Assembly (NCBI GenBank): GCA_937916075.1 | Contig: CALGHW010000370.1 | Span: 1 to 14,894 of the forward strand | DNA: 14,894 nt | From: an uncultured Prevotella sp. | GTDB taxonomy: Bacteria; Bacteroidota; Bacteroidia; Bacteroidales; Bacteroidaceae | Direction of reading: 5' to 3' | Shown: positions 8,108 to 14,894 of the stretch, piece after piece | Layout: the number at the start of each line of letters is the position of its first letter | How positions within the stretch are numbered: the first letter of the stretch is position 1 | The notes under the pieces: model-generated | The model's input: the letters and a program-made list of their open reading frames with translations, nothing else | Database searches by the model: none | What the model was told of the DNA's origin: nothing | Translations under genes and position numbers: made by a program

Positions 8108-8982
8108 CTGAATACAGCAAATACAATGTGATATACCGGCTGCAGAAATGGCTTGACAGCGTGCCGGGACAGACTTTTCTGAACTATGCTTATAGTTGGG
8201 GCGCATCTATCGTAATCCTGGGTACGCTCTTCAAGTTGACTCACCTTCCGGGTGCCAACGTGGCGCTCTATCTGGGAATGGGTACCGAGGTCATCGTGTT
8301 CTTCATCTCTGCCTTTGACCGGCCGTTTGACAAGACAGAAGAGGGGCGCGACCTGCCCACACATGTGGTGGATGATGACCTCAATGCCGAAGCAGGACAG
8401 GCCGCGGCCGGAACGTCCACGCAGTCTGTGGGCACTATGGCCGGAGGTACTATCATAATAGGTGGGGCAGCCCATTCAGCCACCCCATCCGAGGTGCCAC
8501 CTGTAGCGCCATCTATACCAGAAGAGCAAGAACCGGCCCATGCCACAGTGGCCGCACAAGGCTCTCCCACGACAGGCAATGGAACGGCTCCCATGATGGG
8601 CACCGCCACCCCGGTGTGGGTGGAGCAACAGCAAAGCGTGTCGCCTGAGATGGAAGAGGCCACCAAGAACTATGTCGAGGAGCTCAACAAGCTGACGGAG
8701 ATGCTGGCCAAGGTGTCTGACCAAAGCCAGCGTCTGACACGCGACTCGGAAGAGATGGAAAACCTCAACCGCACACTGACCGGTATCTGCAAGGTGTATG
8801 AGATGCAGCTGAAGGGTGCCAGCGCACAAATAGGCACCATCGACCAAATCAACGAGCAGTCGCGCCGCATGGCCGAACAGATAGGCGAGCTGAACAAGAT
8901 TTACGCCCGCATGATAGAGGCCATGACCGTCAACATGCGAGCCGCCTCACCTCTGGCCGCCGACCAGTCACAACATTCCTAA
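8104..8982 (+). CDS. gldL: T9SS inner-membrane motor protein GldL/PorL
   Basis: The protein has 292 residues. Two membrane helices lie near the N-terminus (about 26-44 and 51-70), followed by a long cytoplasmic part. With GldM it forms the proton-motive-force-driven motor that powers T9SS. K44 in LFKLTH and E62 in GTEVIVFF match the helix-1 lysine and helix-2 glutamate known to matter in Flavobacterium GldL (K27 and E49); this match is by motif, not alignment. Residues about 90-180 are rich in Pro, Ala, Gly and Thr and look like a disordered linker. Residues about 180-280 are Glu/Gln/Arg-rich and likely helical or coiled coil. The start codon overlaps the gldK stop by 4 nt. Confidence 0.96.
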   Translation: MTEYSKYNVIYRLQKWLDSVPGQTFLNYAYSWGASIVILGTLFKLTHLPGANVALYLGMGTEVIVFFISAFDRPFDKTEEGRDLPTHVVDDDLNAEAGQAAAGTSTQSVGTMAGGTIIIGGAAHSATPSEVPPVAPSIPEEQEPAHATVAAQGSPTTGNGTAPMMGTATPVWVEQQQSVSPEMEEATKNYVEELNKLTEMLAKVSDQSQRLTRDSEEMENLNRTLTGICKVYEMQLKGASAQIGTIDQINEQSRRMAEQIGELNKIYARMIEAMTVNMRAASPLAADQSQHS

Positions 8983-9012
8983 ACAACGTGTAACCACTCT
9001 AATCCATTAGAA

Positions 9013-10578
9013 ATGGCAATAAAGAAAAGACCTGTATCTCCACGCCAGAAGATGATCAACCTGATGTATGTCGTCTTGATGGCTATGCTGGCGCTCAACG
9101 TCTCGACCGAGGTGCTCAACGGATTCTCCATCGTGGAGGAAAGCCTGAGCCGCACCACGGCCAACTCCACCAAGGAGAACCAGGTCATGTATGACGATTT
9201 TGCCGCCCAACTGAAAGCCAACCCGGCCAAGGTGAAAGCGTGGTTTGACAAGGCTCAAGAGGTAAAGCGCATGAGCGACTCACTCTACAACTTTGCCGAC
9301 GAGCTGAAGCTGGCCATCGTCCGAGAGGCCGACGGCGACAAAGCTGACGTGAAGAACATCGTGGGCAAGGAAAACCTGGAGGCCGCCAACCAAGTGATGC
9401 TGGCCCCGGGCCGCGGCCGCGGAAGAGAGCTCTTCAAGGCCATCAATTCGTTCCGCAACCGCATCCTCAATATGATCACCGACCCCACACAACGCTCGAT
9501 TATCAGCAGCAACCTGTCTACCGACGTGCCCCGCAACGCCAAGCTGCAAGGTAAGAACTGGCAGGAATATATGTTTGAGAGTATGCCTGTGGCCGCAGCC
9601 GTGACGCTGTTGTCCAAATTGCAGAGCGACGTGCGCTATGCCGAAGGCGAAGTGCTCCATACCCTCGTAGCCAATATTGACTTGAAGGACATACGTGTCA
9701 ACTCGCTCAACGCCTTTGTGATACCCAACTCGCAGACCTTGGTGCGGGGCGACAAGTTCTCGGCACGCATCGTGATGGCTGCCATCGACACAACCCAGGT
9801 GCCCGACATTTATATCGGCAACCGCAAGGTCAACCTTCACAACGGCCTTTATGAAACCGTATGTGGACGCACGGGTGACTTCAACCTCACTGGCTTTATT
9901 GAGATGCTCAATGGCAGCGGAGAGCGTATCCGCCGGCCGTTCTCGCAAAAATACACGGTGGTAGACCCCAGCGCGACCGTCTCGGCCGACCTGATGAACA
10001 TGCTTTATGCCGGCTACAGCAATCCTATCAGCGTGAGTGTGCCGGGTGTGCCGCTCAACAAGGTGCAGGCCACCATGAGCGGAGGTATTCTCCAGCCAGT
10101 GGGACCAGGCCGCTATATAGCCCGCCCATCGGCCATTGGCAAGGATGTGACCATCACGGTCACCTCGACCAACACAGGCAAGGCGCAACAGATGGGTCAG
10201 TTCACCTTCCATGTCCGCAAGCTGCCAGACCCGACGGCCTATATCGCCTTGAAGGATGACCAAGGGACTCCCAGCCGCTACCGTGGAGGCGCATTGACCA
10301 AGGCCAGCCTGATGGCAGCGGGCGGCATCGGCGCCGCCATCGACGACGGCATTCTGGACATCGCCTTCAGAGTGCAGAGCTTCGAGACCGTATTCTTCGA
10401 CAATATGGGCAATGCCGTGCCGATGGTAAGCGACGGAGCCTCGTTCTCGGCACGCCAGCGTGAGACGTTCCGCAAGCTGTCGCGCAACCGCCGCTTCTAT
10501 ATCTCGCGTATCACTGCGGTGGGTCCCGACGGCATACAGCGCAAGTTACCTGGCTCCATGGAGGTCATCGTCAAGTAG
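9013..10578 (+). CDS. gldM: T9SS motor protein GldM/PorM
   Basis: The protein has 521 residues, the usual length. A short cytoplasmic N-terminus with the conserved SPRQKMINLMYVVLMAMLALNVS stretch leads into a single membrane helix (about 15-33), and the remainder is periplasmic. R11 in PRQK corresponds by motif to the conserved N-terminal arginine (R9 in Flavobacterium). GldM dimers sit inside the GldL pentamer; the four periplasmic domains (D1-D4) span the periplasm and contact the GldK/GldN ring. The periplasmic region starts with a helical part (about 38-220, e.g. SIVEESLSRTTANST) and continues with beta-rich Ig-like segments, including PDIYIGNRKVNLHNGLYE. It lies 30 bp after gldL in the same unit. 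Confidence 0.96.
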   Translation: MAIKKRPVSPRQKMINLMYVVLMAMLALNVSTEVLNGFSIVEESLSRTTANSTKENQVMYDDFAAQLKANPAKVKAWFDKAQEVKRMSDSLYNFADELKLAIVREADGDKADVKNIVGKENLEAANQVMLAPGRGRGRELFKAINSFRNRILNMITDPTQRSIISSNLSTDVPRNAKLQGKNWQEYMFESMPVAAAVTLLSKLQSDVRYAEGEVLHTLVANIDLKDIRVNSLNAFVIPNSQTLVRGDKFSARIVMAAIDTTQVPDIYIGNRKVNLHNGLYETVCGRTGDFNLTGFIEMLNGSGERIRRPFSQKYTVVDPSATVSADLMNMLYAGYSNPISVSVPGVPLNKVQATMSGGILQPVGPGRYIARPSAIGKDVTITVTSTNTGKAQQMGQFTFHVRKLPDPTAYIALKDDQGTPSRYRGGALTKASLMAAGGIGAAIDDGILDIAFRVQSFETVFFDNMGNAVPMVSDGASFSARQRETFRKLSRNRRFYISRITAVGPDGIQRKLPGSMEVIVK

Positions 10579-10646
10579 CCCGACCTGCGACGAGGTGAAT
10601 TATTAAATAGATTGTTTTTAAGCTAAAAGATACGATACAGAAAAAT

Positions 10647-11684
10647 ATGAGAAGACTATTGTGCATATTGATGATGGCGCTGGTGGCCGGTGGGGTCATG
10701 GCGCAACCCAAGATGCGCCGCAATGCCGCCAACAACAAGACGGCCCAGCAAGGCGGCTCGTCACAGATGACCATGCGTGCCAGGCTGATGTTTCCCACAG
10801 CGGTCTCCATGCCGGAAAATGTGGTATGGCGACGTGACATCTATCGGGAAATAGACCTGAGCCAGTCTTCCAATGCAGGTCTCTACTATCCAGTAGAGGC
10901 CGTCGGCAAGGAGATGAATCTCTTTACCTATATTTTCAAGTTGGCCCTGAATGGCTATATCCCGGTCTATGAGTTCCGGTTGGACGGCAACGAGGTGTTT
11001 ACTGATACGGCCAAGGTCAAGATGAAAACCATCTTGGACAATTACCATATTTTCTATGAGATGAAAAACGGCAAAGTGCATGTGGACAACAGTGACATCC
11101 CGTCGGCAGAGGTCAAGATGTATTACCTGAAGGAGTGTGCCTATTATGACCAGGCCAACTCTTCTTTCCACCGCAAGGTGCTTGCCATTTGTCCGGTGAT
11201 GATGCGTGAGGACGATTTCGGCGACGCGGCCACCCGTACCCCATTGTTTTGGGTGAAGTTCAGCGATTTGGAGCCTTTCCTGAGCCGTCAGACCGTGATG
11301 ACCAGCGACCTCAACAATGCGGCCACCATGACCATGGACGACTTCTTCACGCTCAACAAGTATAACGGCAAGATATACAAGACCACCAATATGCTGGGCA
11401 AGACACTGGCCCAATACTGCACCACCGACTCGGCCCTGGTCAAAGAGCAGAAGCGTATCGAGAACGAGCTGGCCCTATTTGAGAAAAGCCTTTTCGGCCA
11501 GGTGGAACACAAAGACTCGCTCGACAGCATCGCCAAGTTAGACCCCAAAGCTGCCAAGGCTGCCGCCAAAAAGGCCAAAAAGGCCAACCGTCGCTCACGC
11601 AGCAGTGTGACCAAGAGTTCACGACCCAAACAGTCAGCTTCTTCCGGTTCGGCCCGCGTGACGGTCCGCCGCCAGCGCCATTAA
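10647..11684 (+). CDS. gldN: T9SS ring protein GldN/PorN with a basic C-terminal tail
   Basis: The protein has 345 residues with a signal peptide (hydrophobic core about 4-17, likely cleavage after A19 in VMA-Q). The core carries GldN family features: VVWRRDIYREIDL (about residues 52-64), NLFTYIFKLALNG, and the long central region with YYLKECAYYD and LKEQKRIENELALFEKSLFG-like helical segments near the end. GldN binds GldK to form the periplasmic ring. The last 43 residues (303-345) are composed of Ala, Lys, Arg, Ser and Thr with 15 Lys/Arg and no acidic residue, which is unusual for a periplasmic ring protein. The gene follows gldM by 68 bp of AT-rich sequence with no clear promoter. Confidence 0.94.
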   Translation: MRRLLCILMMALVAGGVMAQPKMRRNAANNKTAQQGGSSQMTMRARLMFPTAVSMPENVVWRRDIYREIDLSQSSNAGLYYPVEAVGKEMNLFTYIFKLALNGYIPVYEFRLDGNEVFTDTAKVKMKTILDNYHIFYEMKNGKVHVDNSDIPSAEVKMYYLKECAYYDQANSSFHRKVLAICPVMMREDDFGDAATRTPLFWVKFSDLEPFLSRQTVMTSDLNNAATMTMDDFFTLNKYNGKIYKTTNMLGKTLAQYCTTDSALVKEQKRIENELALFEKSLFGQVEHKDSLDSIAKLDPKAAKAAAKKAKKANRRSRSSVTKSSRPKQSASSGSARVTVRRQRH

Positions 11685-11722
11685 TGGAATAACCCTATTT
11701 TTTCACTAAAATCAAATTGTAT

Positions 11723-12349
11723 ATGAAGAGAATCTTTACTATCGTTGCAATGGCCTTCGCCCTGCTTACGGCCATTCCCTCACAGGCCCAGATTAGTTTC
11801 GGTCTTAAGGGAGGTTACAATGTGACCAATATGAGTTTGAGTTCTGATGTGATAGACAAGTCAAACCAGACGGGCTTCTTTGTCGGTCCCACCGTCAAAT
11901 TCACCCTGCCTATTGTAGGCCTGGGCATTGACGCCGCCGCTCTCTATGACCAGCGCGACGCCAAGTTGAAGGACGCCAACGACTCGAAGAGTGTGTCGGA
12001 GAAGAACATCAACATCCCCATCAACGTGCGCTACAGCTTCGGCCTGGGCGATATGGCCAGCATCTACCTAGCTGCCGGTCCGCAGTTTGGCTTCAACGTG
12101 GGTGACAAGAAGTTCCAGTGGAACAATGAGGAGAACAGTTACAAGCTGAAGGACACCAACTTCAGCATCAACGTAGGTGCCGGTGTGGCCTTGGTAAACC
12201 ACCTCGAAATCGGCTGTACTTACAACATTGCCTGTGGAAAGACGGGTGAGGTGAAATGGACTGACGCTGTCAGCAGTGCCGCCAGCCAGGTGGTCTCCAA
12301 GAACAACCGCACCAATGCCTGGCAGGTGTATTTAGCCTATTATTTCTAA
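11723..12349 (+). CDS. Small outer-membrane beta-barrel protein (porin-like, PorT/OMP_b-brl family)
   Basis: The protein has 208 residues. An ATG at 11723 begins a typical signal peptide (MKRIFTIVAMAFALLTAIPSQA, cleavage after A22); the TTG two codons earlier is a less likely start. The mature part, starting QISFGLKGGYNVTNMS, alternates hydrophobic and polar residues through about eight predicted strands and ends in YLAYYF, the aromatic C-terminal residue expected of an outer-membrane barrel. This matches the general outer-membrane beta-barrel family often labelled PorT-like. It is much like many small OMPs in Bacteroidota, so a specific T9SS function cannot be claimed. It lies 38 bp after gldN and just before a strong terminator, so it is probably the last gene of the unit. 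Confidence 0.85.
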   Translation: MKRIFTIVAMAFALLTAIPSQAQISFGLKGGYNVTNMSLSSDVIDKSNQTGFFVGPTVKFTLPIVGLGIDAAALYDQRDAKLKDANDSKSVSEKNINIPINVRYSFGLGDMASIYLAAGPQFGFNVGDKKFQWNNEENSYKLKDTNFSINVGAGVALVNHLEIGCTYNIACGKTGEVKWTDAVSSAASQVVSKNNRTNAWQVYLAYYF

Positions 12350-12375
12350 AGGTGCGACAATCTATATAACAAAAA

Positions 12376-12413
12376 CGTATGGCCGGCTTTTCTATAAGGA
12401 AGCCGGCCATACG
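12376..12413. terminator. Bidirectional terminator between convergent genes
   Basis: A perfect 14-bp inverted repeat (CGTATGGCCGGCTT at 12376-12389, AAGCCGGCCATACG at 12400-12413) has a 10-nt loop. On the plus strand it is followed by CTTTTGTTG, and on the minus strand by TTTTTG, so it can end both the rightward T9SS unit and the leftward transporter gene. Confidence 0.93.
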
Positions 12414-12443
12414 CTTTTGTTGCGAAGTGCGGACAGACACATT

Positions 12444-13325
12444 CTATTTCTTCCGCAAAGCCCTCAATGACTGGAGCACAACACTCAAGATCACCATCGA
12501 GATGCCCACATAGAAAGAGGCGTTCAGCTCACGGGCCTCCCCGAAGGCGACAAAGGCTATCAGGATGGTGTAACACGGTTCCAGATTATAGGTAAGGTTG
12601 ACCGTGAAAGCCGAAAGTTGCTTGAGCACGATGATTTGCAGCAGATAAAGACCGGCCGTGCAAAAGAGCGACAGGCAAAGCAACCACCACAGGTTGGCCC
12701 CCTCAGGGATGACCAGCACAGGCTGTGAGGACGGATAAATCATCAGATAGAATGGGATGATGATAGACACACCTATCAGGCCTCCGGCCATTTGATACAC
12801 CAACATGGTGCGCGACTTCACTCCTTCGCTCACTTTCTTGTTGGTGATGGCATAGAGCGAACAGGTGGCCGCCGAGATGATGCCGATGATGATACCTGTG
12901 CGGTAACGTGCGTCGAATGAGAAGATACACACCAAACCTGCTATCGTGATGAGTGCCAGCAACAGTTCGGCCCAGGCGATGCGGCGGTGGAAGATGAGCG
13001 GCTCGAAGATGGATGTGAAAAAGCCGATACTGGCAAAGCACACCACGCCGATAGACACGTTGCTCGCCTTGATGGAAGCGTAAAAGAGCATCCAGTGGAG
13101 GCCCAGCAAGGTGCCGTTGCCGGCTATCTGCAGAAATTTCTTCATGCTGATTTTGGGAAGTCCCGTAAAGACAAGGAGGATGACGGTGGTGAAAAAGAGG
13201 CGGTACCAGGAGAGCGTGGCCTCGTTGAGCGTGATGAGTTTACCGAACAGTCCGGTAAATCCCGCCAGCACCACACTGAGGTGGAGCTGGACAAAAGCTT
13301 TTCGCAAATTGGTCTGTTGTTCCAT
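12444..13325 (-). CDS. DMT-superfamily transporter (EamA family)
   Basis: The protein has 293 residues with about ten hydrophobic helices in two EamA-type halves, as in drug/metabolite transporters. The first half contains FTGLFGKLITLNEATLSWYR (near residues 19-40) and the loop LHWMLFYASIKASNVSIGV; the second half has SAATCSLYAITNKKV and LTYNLEPCYTILIAFVAFGE, a phrase near the C-terminus typical of EamA proteins. The substrate is unknown. The reading frame is open back to an ATG at 13394, which would add 23 residues (MSSAKMMENQK...). The ATG at 13325 is preferred because a -7 promoter element lies at 13347-13354 inside that extension, and because the short form gives a usual length and short cytoplasmic N-terminus. 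The gene converges on the T9SS unit and lies downstream of the maturase gene. Confidence 0.88.
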   Translation of the reverse strand: MEQQTNLRKAFVQLHLSVVLAGFTGLFGKLITLNEATLSWYRLFFTTVILLVFTGLPKISMKKFLQIAGNGTLLGLHWMLFYASIKASNVSIGVVCFASIGFFTSIFEPLIFHRRIAWAELLLALITIAGLVCIFSFDARYRTGIIIGIISAATCSLYAITNKKVSEGVKSRTMLVYQMAGGLIGVSIIIPFYLMIYPSSQPVLVIPEGANLWWLLCLSLFCTAGLYLLQIIVLKQLSAFTVNLTYNLEPCYTILIAFVAFGEARELNASFYVGISMVILSVVLQSLRALRKK

Positions 13326-13346
13326 TACTATATCGTTTTCGGGCTG

Positions 13347-13354
13347 CAAAGTTA
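13347..13354 (-). promoter_or_regulatory. -7 promoter element for the DMT transporter
   Basis: The minus strand reads TAACTTTG, an exact match to TAnnTTTG, 21 bp before the ATG at 13325. The -33 position reads GATG, matching TTTG at only two of four bases, so the promoter may be weak. Transcription from here would exclude the longer start at 13394. Confidence 0.5.
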
Positions 13355-13395
13355 CAATGTTTTTTTGGTTTTCCATCATCTTTGCAGACGACATG

Positions 13396-14611
13396 TTATC
13401 CCCTCATGATATCGGCCGCACTACCACCTTGCAGGATACACTGCCGCATCCGCTCCATATAAGGCGCCACATGACGGAAAAACATCTGATAGCCCCGACA
13501 GAGATAGTTCAGACCAGGCTCGCCGGCGGGCGTGCGGACAAACCTGTTCTTGGGACACTCGCCATGACAGGCGAAGTGCCACGCACATTGCCGGCATTCC
13601 GCAGGACAGGTTGCCTTGAGCATCCGGAAACAGTCTTGTCGCTTGCCATAGCCCATCTCTGTCAGTGTGTGTGTATGAATATTGCCCAACCGGAATGACG
13701 GAAACACAAAATGGTCACAACTGTATACACTGCCGTCGGGTTCCATGGCCAGCGCATAGCCACACCGGTCGGCCATCGAACAGACACCAGGCTCCACGCC
13801 ACACCAATTGGCCAGGGTGGCGTCGAAGAGCTGCACAAAGTAAGAACCGATATCCTGCTTCACCCATTCGTCGAAAATATGGCAACAAAACCGTCCCCAT
13901 TGCTCGGGCGTGACGGATTCGGAGGTCAGCCGGTAGTTCCCTTCCCCATCGGCCAAAGACACCAACCGTCCTTGTGAGTCGGTACGCTCCACAACGGGCG
14001 TAAACTGGACATAACGGCAACCTATACGCTTAAAGAAACGATAGAACTCCAACGGATATTCCGCATTATGGCGGATAATCGGCATTGAAGTCGTTGACCA
14101 CGGCCATGGCGTTCCACTCCACCCCATACTGATTGAGCAGCCGGATGCCCCTCATCACCTGCTCAAATGTGTTTTCACCTTCCCGGCTTCTCCGGTAGTG
14201 GTCGTGCAAGGCTTCCGGTCCGTCGATCGACACGCCCACCAACCAATGGTGCTCCTTGAGGAAGCGGCACCACGCATCGTCAATCAGAGTACCGTTGGTC
14301 TGGATACAGTTGTCCACATGACGGCCCCGGGCATACACACCTTGCAGGCTTACCGCCTTCCGGTAAAAGTCTATCGACCGCAACATCGGCTCTCCGCCAT
14401 GCCAAATAAACAGCACATCCTGTTGGGTCTGCGCCTCCATATACTGCTGGATAAATCGCTCCAGCGTCTCGACGGTCATCAGCCGCGGACCGTCAGAGTC
14501 CAGCGTCTGTGCCTTTTCGAGGTAGTAGCAGTAAGCACAATGCATATTACAGGCTGAGCCGACAGGCTTCAGCATGACGTATAGAGGATGGGAAAACGGG
14601 GATATGTCCAT
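13396..14611 (-). pseudogene. Anaerobic sulfatase-maturating enzyme (radical SAM/SPASM), frameshifted
   Basis: The product would oxidise a Cys or Ser in sulfatases to formylglycine without oxygen. The N-terminal part starts at ATG 14611 (MDISPFSHPLYVMLKPVGSAC) and holds the radical SAM cluster motif CNMHCAYC (C21, C25, C28), IWHGGEP and QTNGTL, and VGVSIDGP. It reads to a TAA at 14068-14066. The next frame resumes with AEYPLEFYRFF and runs to TAA at 13396, with the SPASM/auxiliary cluster cysteines: WCGVEPGVC, DRCGYA, YSCDHF, CPAECRQCAWHFACHGECPKN and YLCRGY. Both halves together match the family's colinear order. Removing 19 nt (one unit of an imperfect repeat at 14053-14086) restores one frame of 398 residues, close to the usual length. 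All visible key cysteines are kept, so the break is either recent or a sequencing/assembly error. A strong promoter lies upstream. Confidence 0.9.
14053..14086 (-). repeat. Imperfect 15-bp direct repeat (period 19) at the frameshift
   Basis: On the minus strand AATGCCGATTATCCG (14086-14072) and AATGCGGAATATCCG (14067-14053) differ at two bases and are separated by CCAT. They encode NADYP and NAEYP, two versions of the same expected peptide. One copy is needed in the family pattern VVNDFNADYPLEFY; the extra 19 nt shift the frame. Confidence 0.9.
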
Positions 14612-14638
14612 GATTTCAAGGTCTGGCTGTCTTTACTG

Positions 14639-14669
14639 CAAAGATAGCGCAAGTCGAAGACAATACAAA
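14639..14669 (-). promoter_or_regulatory. Promoter of the sulfatase-maturase gene
   Basis: On the minus strand TTTG (14669-14666) is followed after exactly 19 bp by TATCTTTG (14646-14639), both matching the Bacteroidota consensus. The -7 element lies 27 bp before the ATG at 14611. It is the best promoter match in the window. Confidence 0.8.
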
Positions 14670-14752
14670 ATTTGCAAAGATAAGAATTGCAAATTTAAAA
14701 CCTATATCTTTTGTTGAGACGCAGCCTGTCTTATCAAAAAATAGCGCAAGTC
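14644..14752. repeat. 12-bp direct repeat pair in the divergent control region
   Basis: ATAGCGCAAGTC occurs at 14644-14655 and 14741-14752. The first copy overlaps the maturase -7 element and spacer. CAAGTC recurs once more at 14762-14767. The pair could be binding sites for a regulator or a remnant of a duplicated promoter; no function is shown by sequence alone. Confidence 0.5.
14668..14696. promoter_or_regulatory. Operator-like inverted repeat at the maturase -33 element
   Basis: AAATTTGCAA (14668-14677) and TTGCAAATTT (14687-14696) are perfect 10-bp inverted arms with a 9-bp spacer (AGATAAGAA). The repeat overlaps the last two bases of the -33 element and extends upstream. A 19-bp centre-to-centre spacing is about two helical turns, which suits a dimeric DNA-binding protein. 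The low GC stem without a T-tract makes a terminator unlikely. Confidence 0.55.
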
Positions 14753-14798
14753 CATGCAAACCAAGTCGGGATGAAAACAGCATCTTGTCCGGATTTTA

Positions 14799-14830
14799 TT
14801 TGGCCATACTATTTATTATGCTTACTTTTG
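14799..14830 (+). promoter_or_regulatory. Rightward promoter for the partial gene at the right edge
   Basis: TTTG (14799-14802) is followed after 20 bp by TACTTTTG (14823-14830), an exact match to the Bacteroidota consensus in both boxes and spacing. It lies 29 bp before the ATG at 14860. Confidence 0.75.
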
Positions 14831-14859
14831 TCATAAACAAAGACAATCAATAAAAAAAC

Positions 14860-14894
14860 ATGTTAGAACCAGGACTTACCCATACCAGCCGTGT
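14860..14894 (+). CDS. Start of a gene cut by the right edge, thioesterase-like N-terminus
   Basis: An ATG at 14860 opens a frame reading MLEPGLTHTSR and continuing off the window. It sits at a proper distance from a consensus promoter, which is the main reason to believe it. The peptide resembles the beginning of small hotdog-fold acyl-CoA thioesterases of the fluoroacetyl-CoA-thioesterase-like group, which often start ML(x)GL.HT; eleven residues are too few to be sure. Confidence 0.45.
   Translation, partial: MLEPGLTHTSR

Noticed and set aside
9280..10263. 327-codon open frame on the minus strand opposite gldM
   Set aside because: It is antisense to a conserved T9SS gene and shows no recognisable motif.
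14041..14100. Programmed ribosomal frameshift in the maturase
   Set aside because: There is no slippery heptamer at the junction, and a simple shift would leave extra residues from the repeat; a 19-nt insertion explains the break better.
13396..14127. A separate 243-residue protein starting at 14127
   Set aside because: Its first residues (MGWSGTPWPWSTTSMP) are an out-of-frame reading of the maturase; the conserved part begins only after the frameshift, so it is the 3' half of the broken gene.
14668..14696. Terminator for the gene entering from the right
   Set aside because: The stem is AT-rich and not followed by a T-tract, and genes on both sides diverge from this region, so no transcript needs to end here.

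Overview
The window looks like chromosomal DNA of a Bacteroidota bacterium, most likely order Bacteroidales; a Prevotellaceae-type genome fits, but the genus cannot be fixed from sequence alone. The reasons are a complete core of the type IX secretion system (T9SS), which is confined to this phylum, several promoters of the Bacteroidota type (TTTG-N19/20-TAnnTTTG), and an N-terminal carboxypeptidase-regulatory-like domain typical of SusC/TonB-dependent receptors. Most of the window is ordinary housekeeping and envelope-biogenesis sequence. No mobile element, CRISPR array, rRNA or tRNA gene was seen.

Left part (1-3284), minus strand: the start of a truncated outer-membrane receptor-like gene (<1-344), then a two-gene unit gltX-waaA (glutamyl-tRNA synthetase and Kdo transferase, 15 bp apart) that ends in a very long hairpin terminator (454-523). 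A 225-bp divergent region (3285-3509) carries a -7 element for gltX and a good promoter for the rightward genes.

Middle part (3510-12349), plus strand: a PgpH-type membrane HD phosphohydrolase (predicted c-di-AMP phosphodiesterase), then porP, gldK/porK, gldL/porL, gldM/porM and gldN/porN, then a small outer-membrane beta-barrel protein. GldL-GldM form the inner-membrane proton-driven motor, GldK (lipoprotein) and GldN form the periplasmic ring under the outer membrane, and PorP is a PorP/SprF-family outer-membrane protein. I see no convincing terminator or internal promoter between the pgpH-type gene and the strong hairpin at 12376-12413, so all seven genes may share one transcript; this is inference.

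Right part (12350-14894): a perfect 14-bp hairpin serves as a bidirectional terminator between the T9SS unit and a convergent DMT/EamA-family transporter gene. Upstream of that is a radical SAM anaerobic sulfatase-maturating enzyme gene broken by a +1 frameshift inside a 19-nt-period imperfect repeat. Its upstream region (14612-14859) holds well-formed divergent promoters, a perfect 10-bp inverted repeat touching the -33 element, and a 12-bp direct repeat. The window ends 35 bp into a rightward gene whose first residues resemble hotdog-fold thioesterases.

I found no clearly undescribed system. The best leads are the frameshifted maturase with its structured control region, the possible coupling of a c-di-AMP hydrolase gene to the T9SS core operon, and the basic C-terminal tail of GldN.
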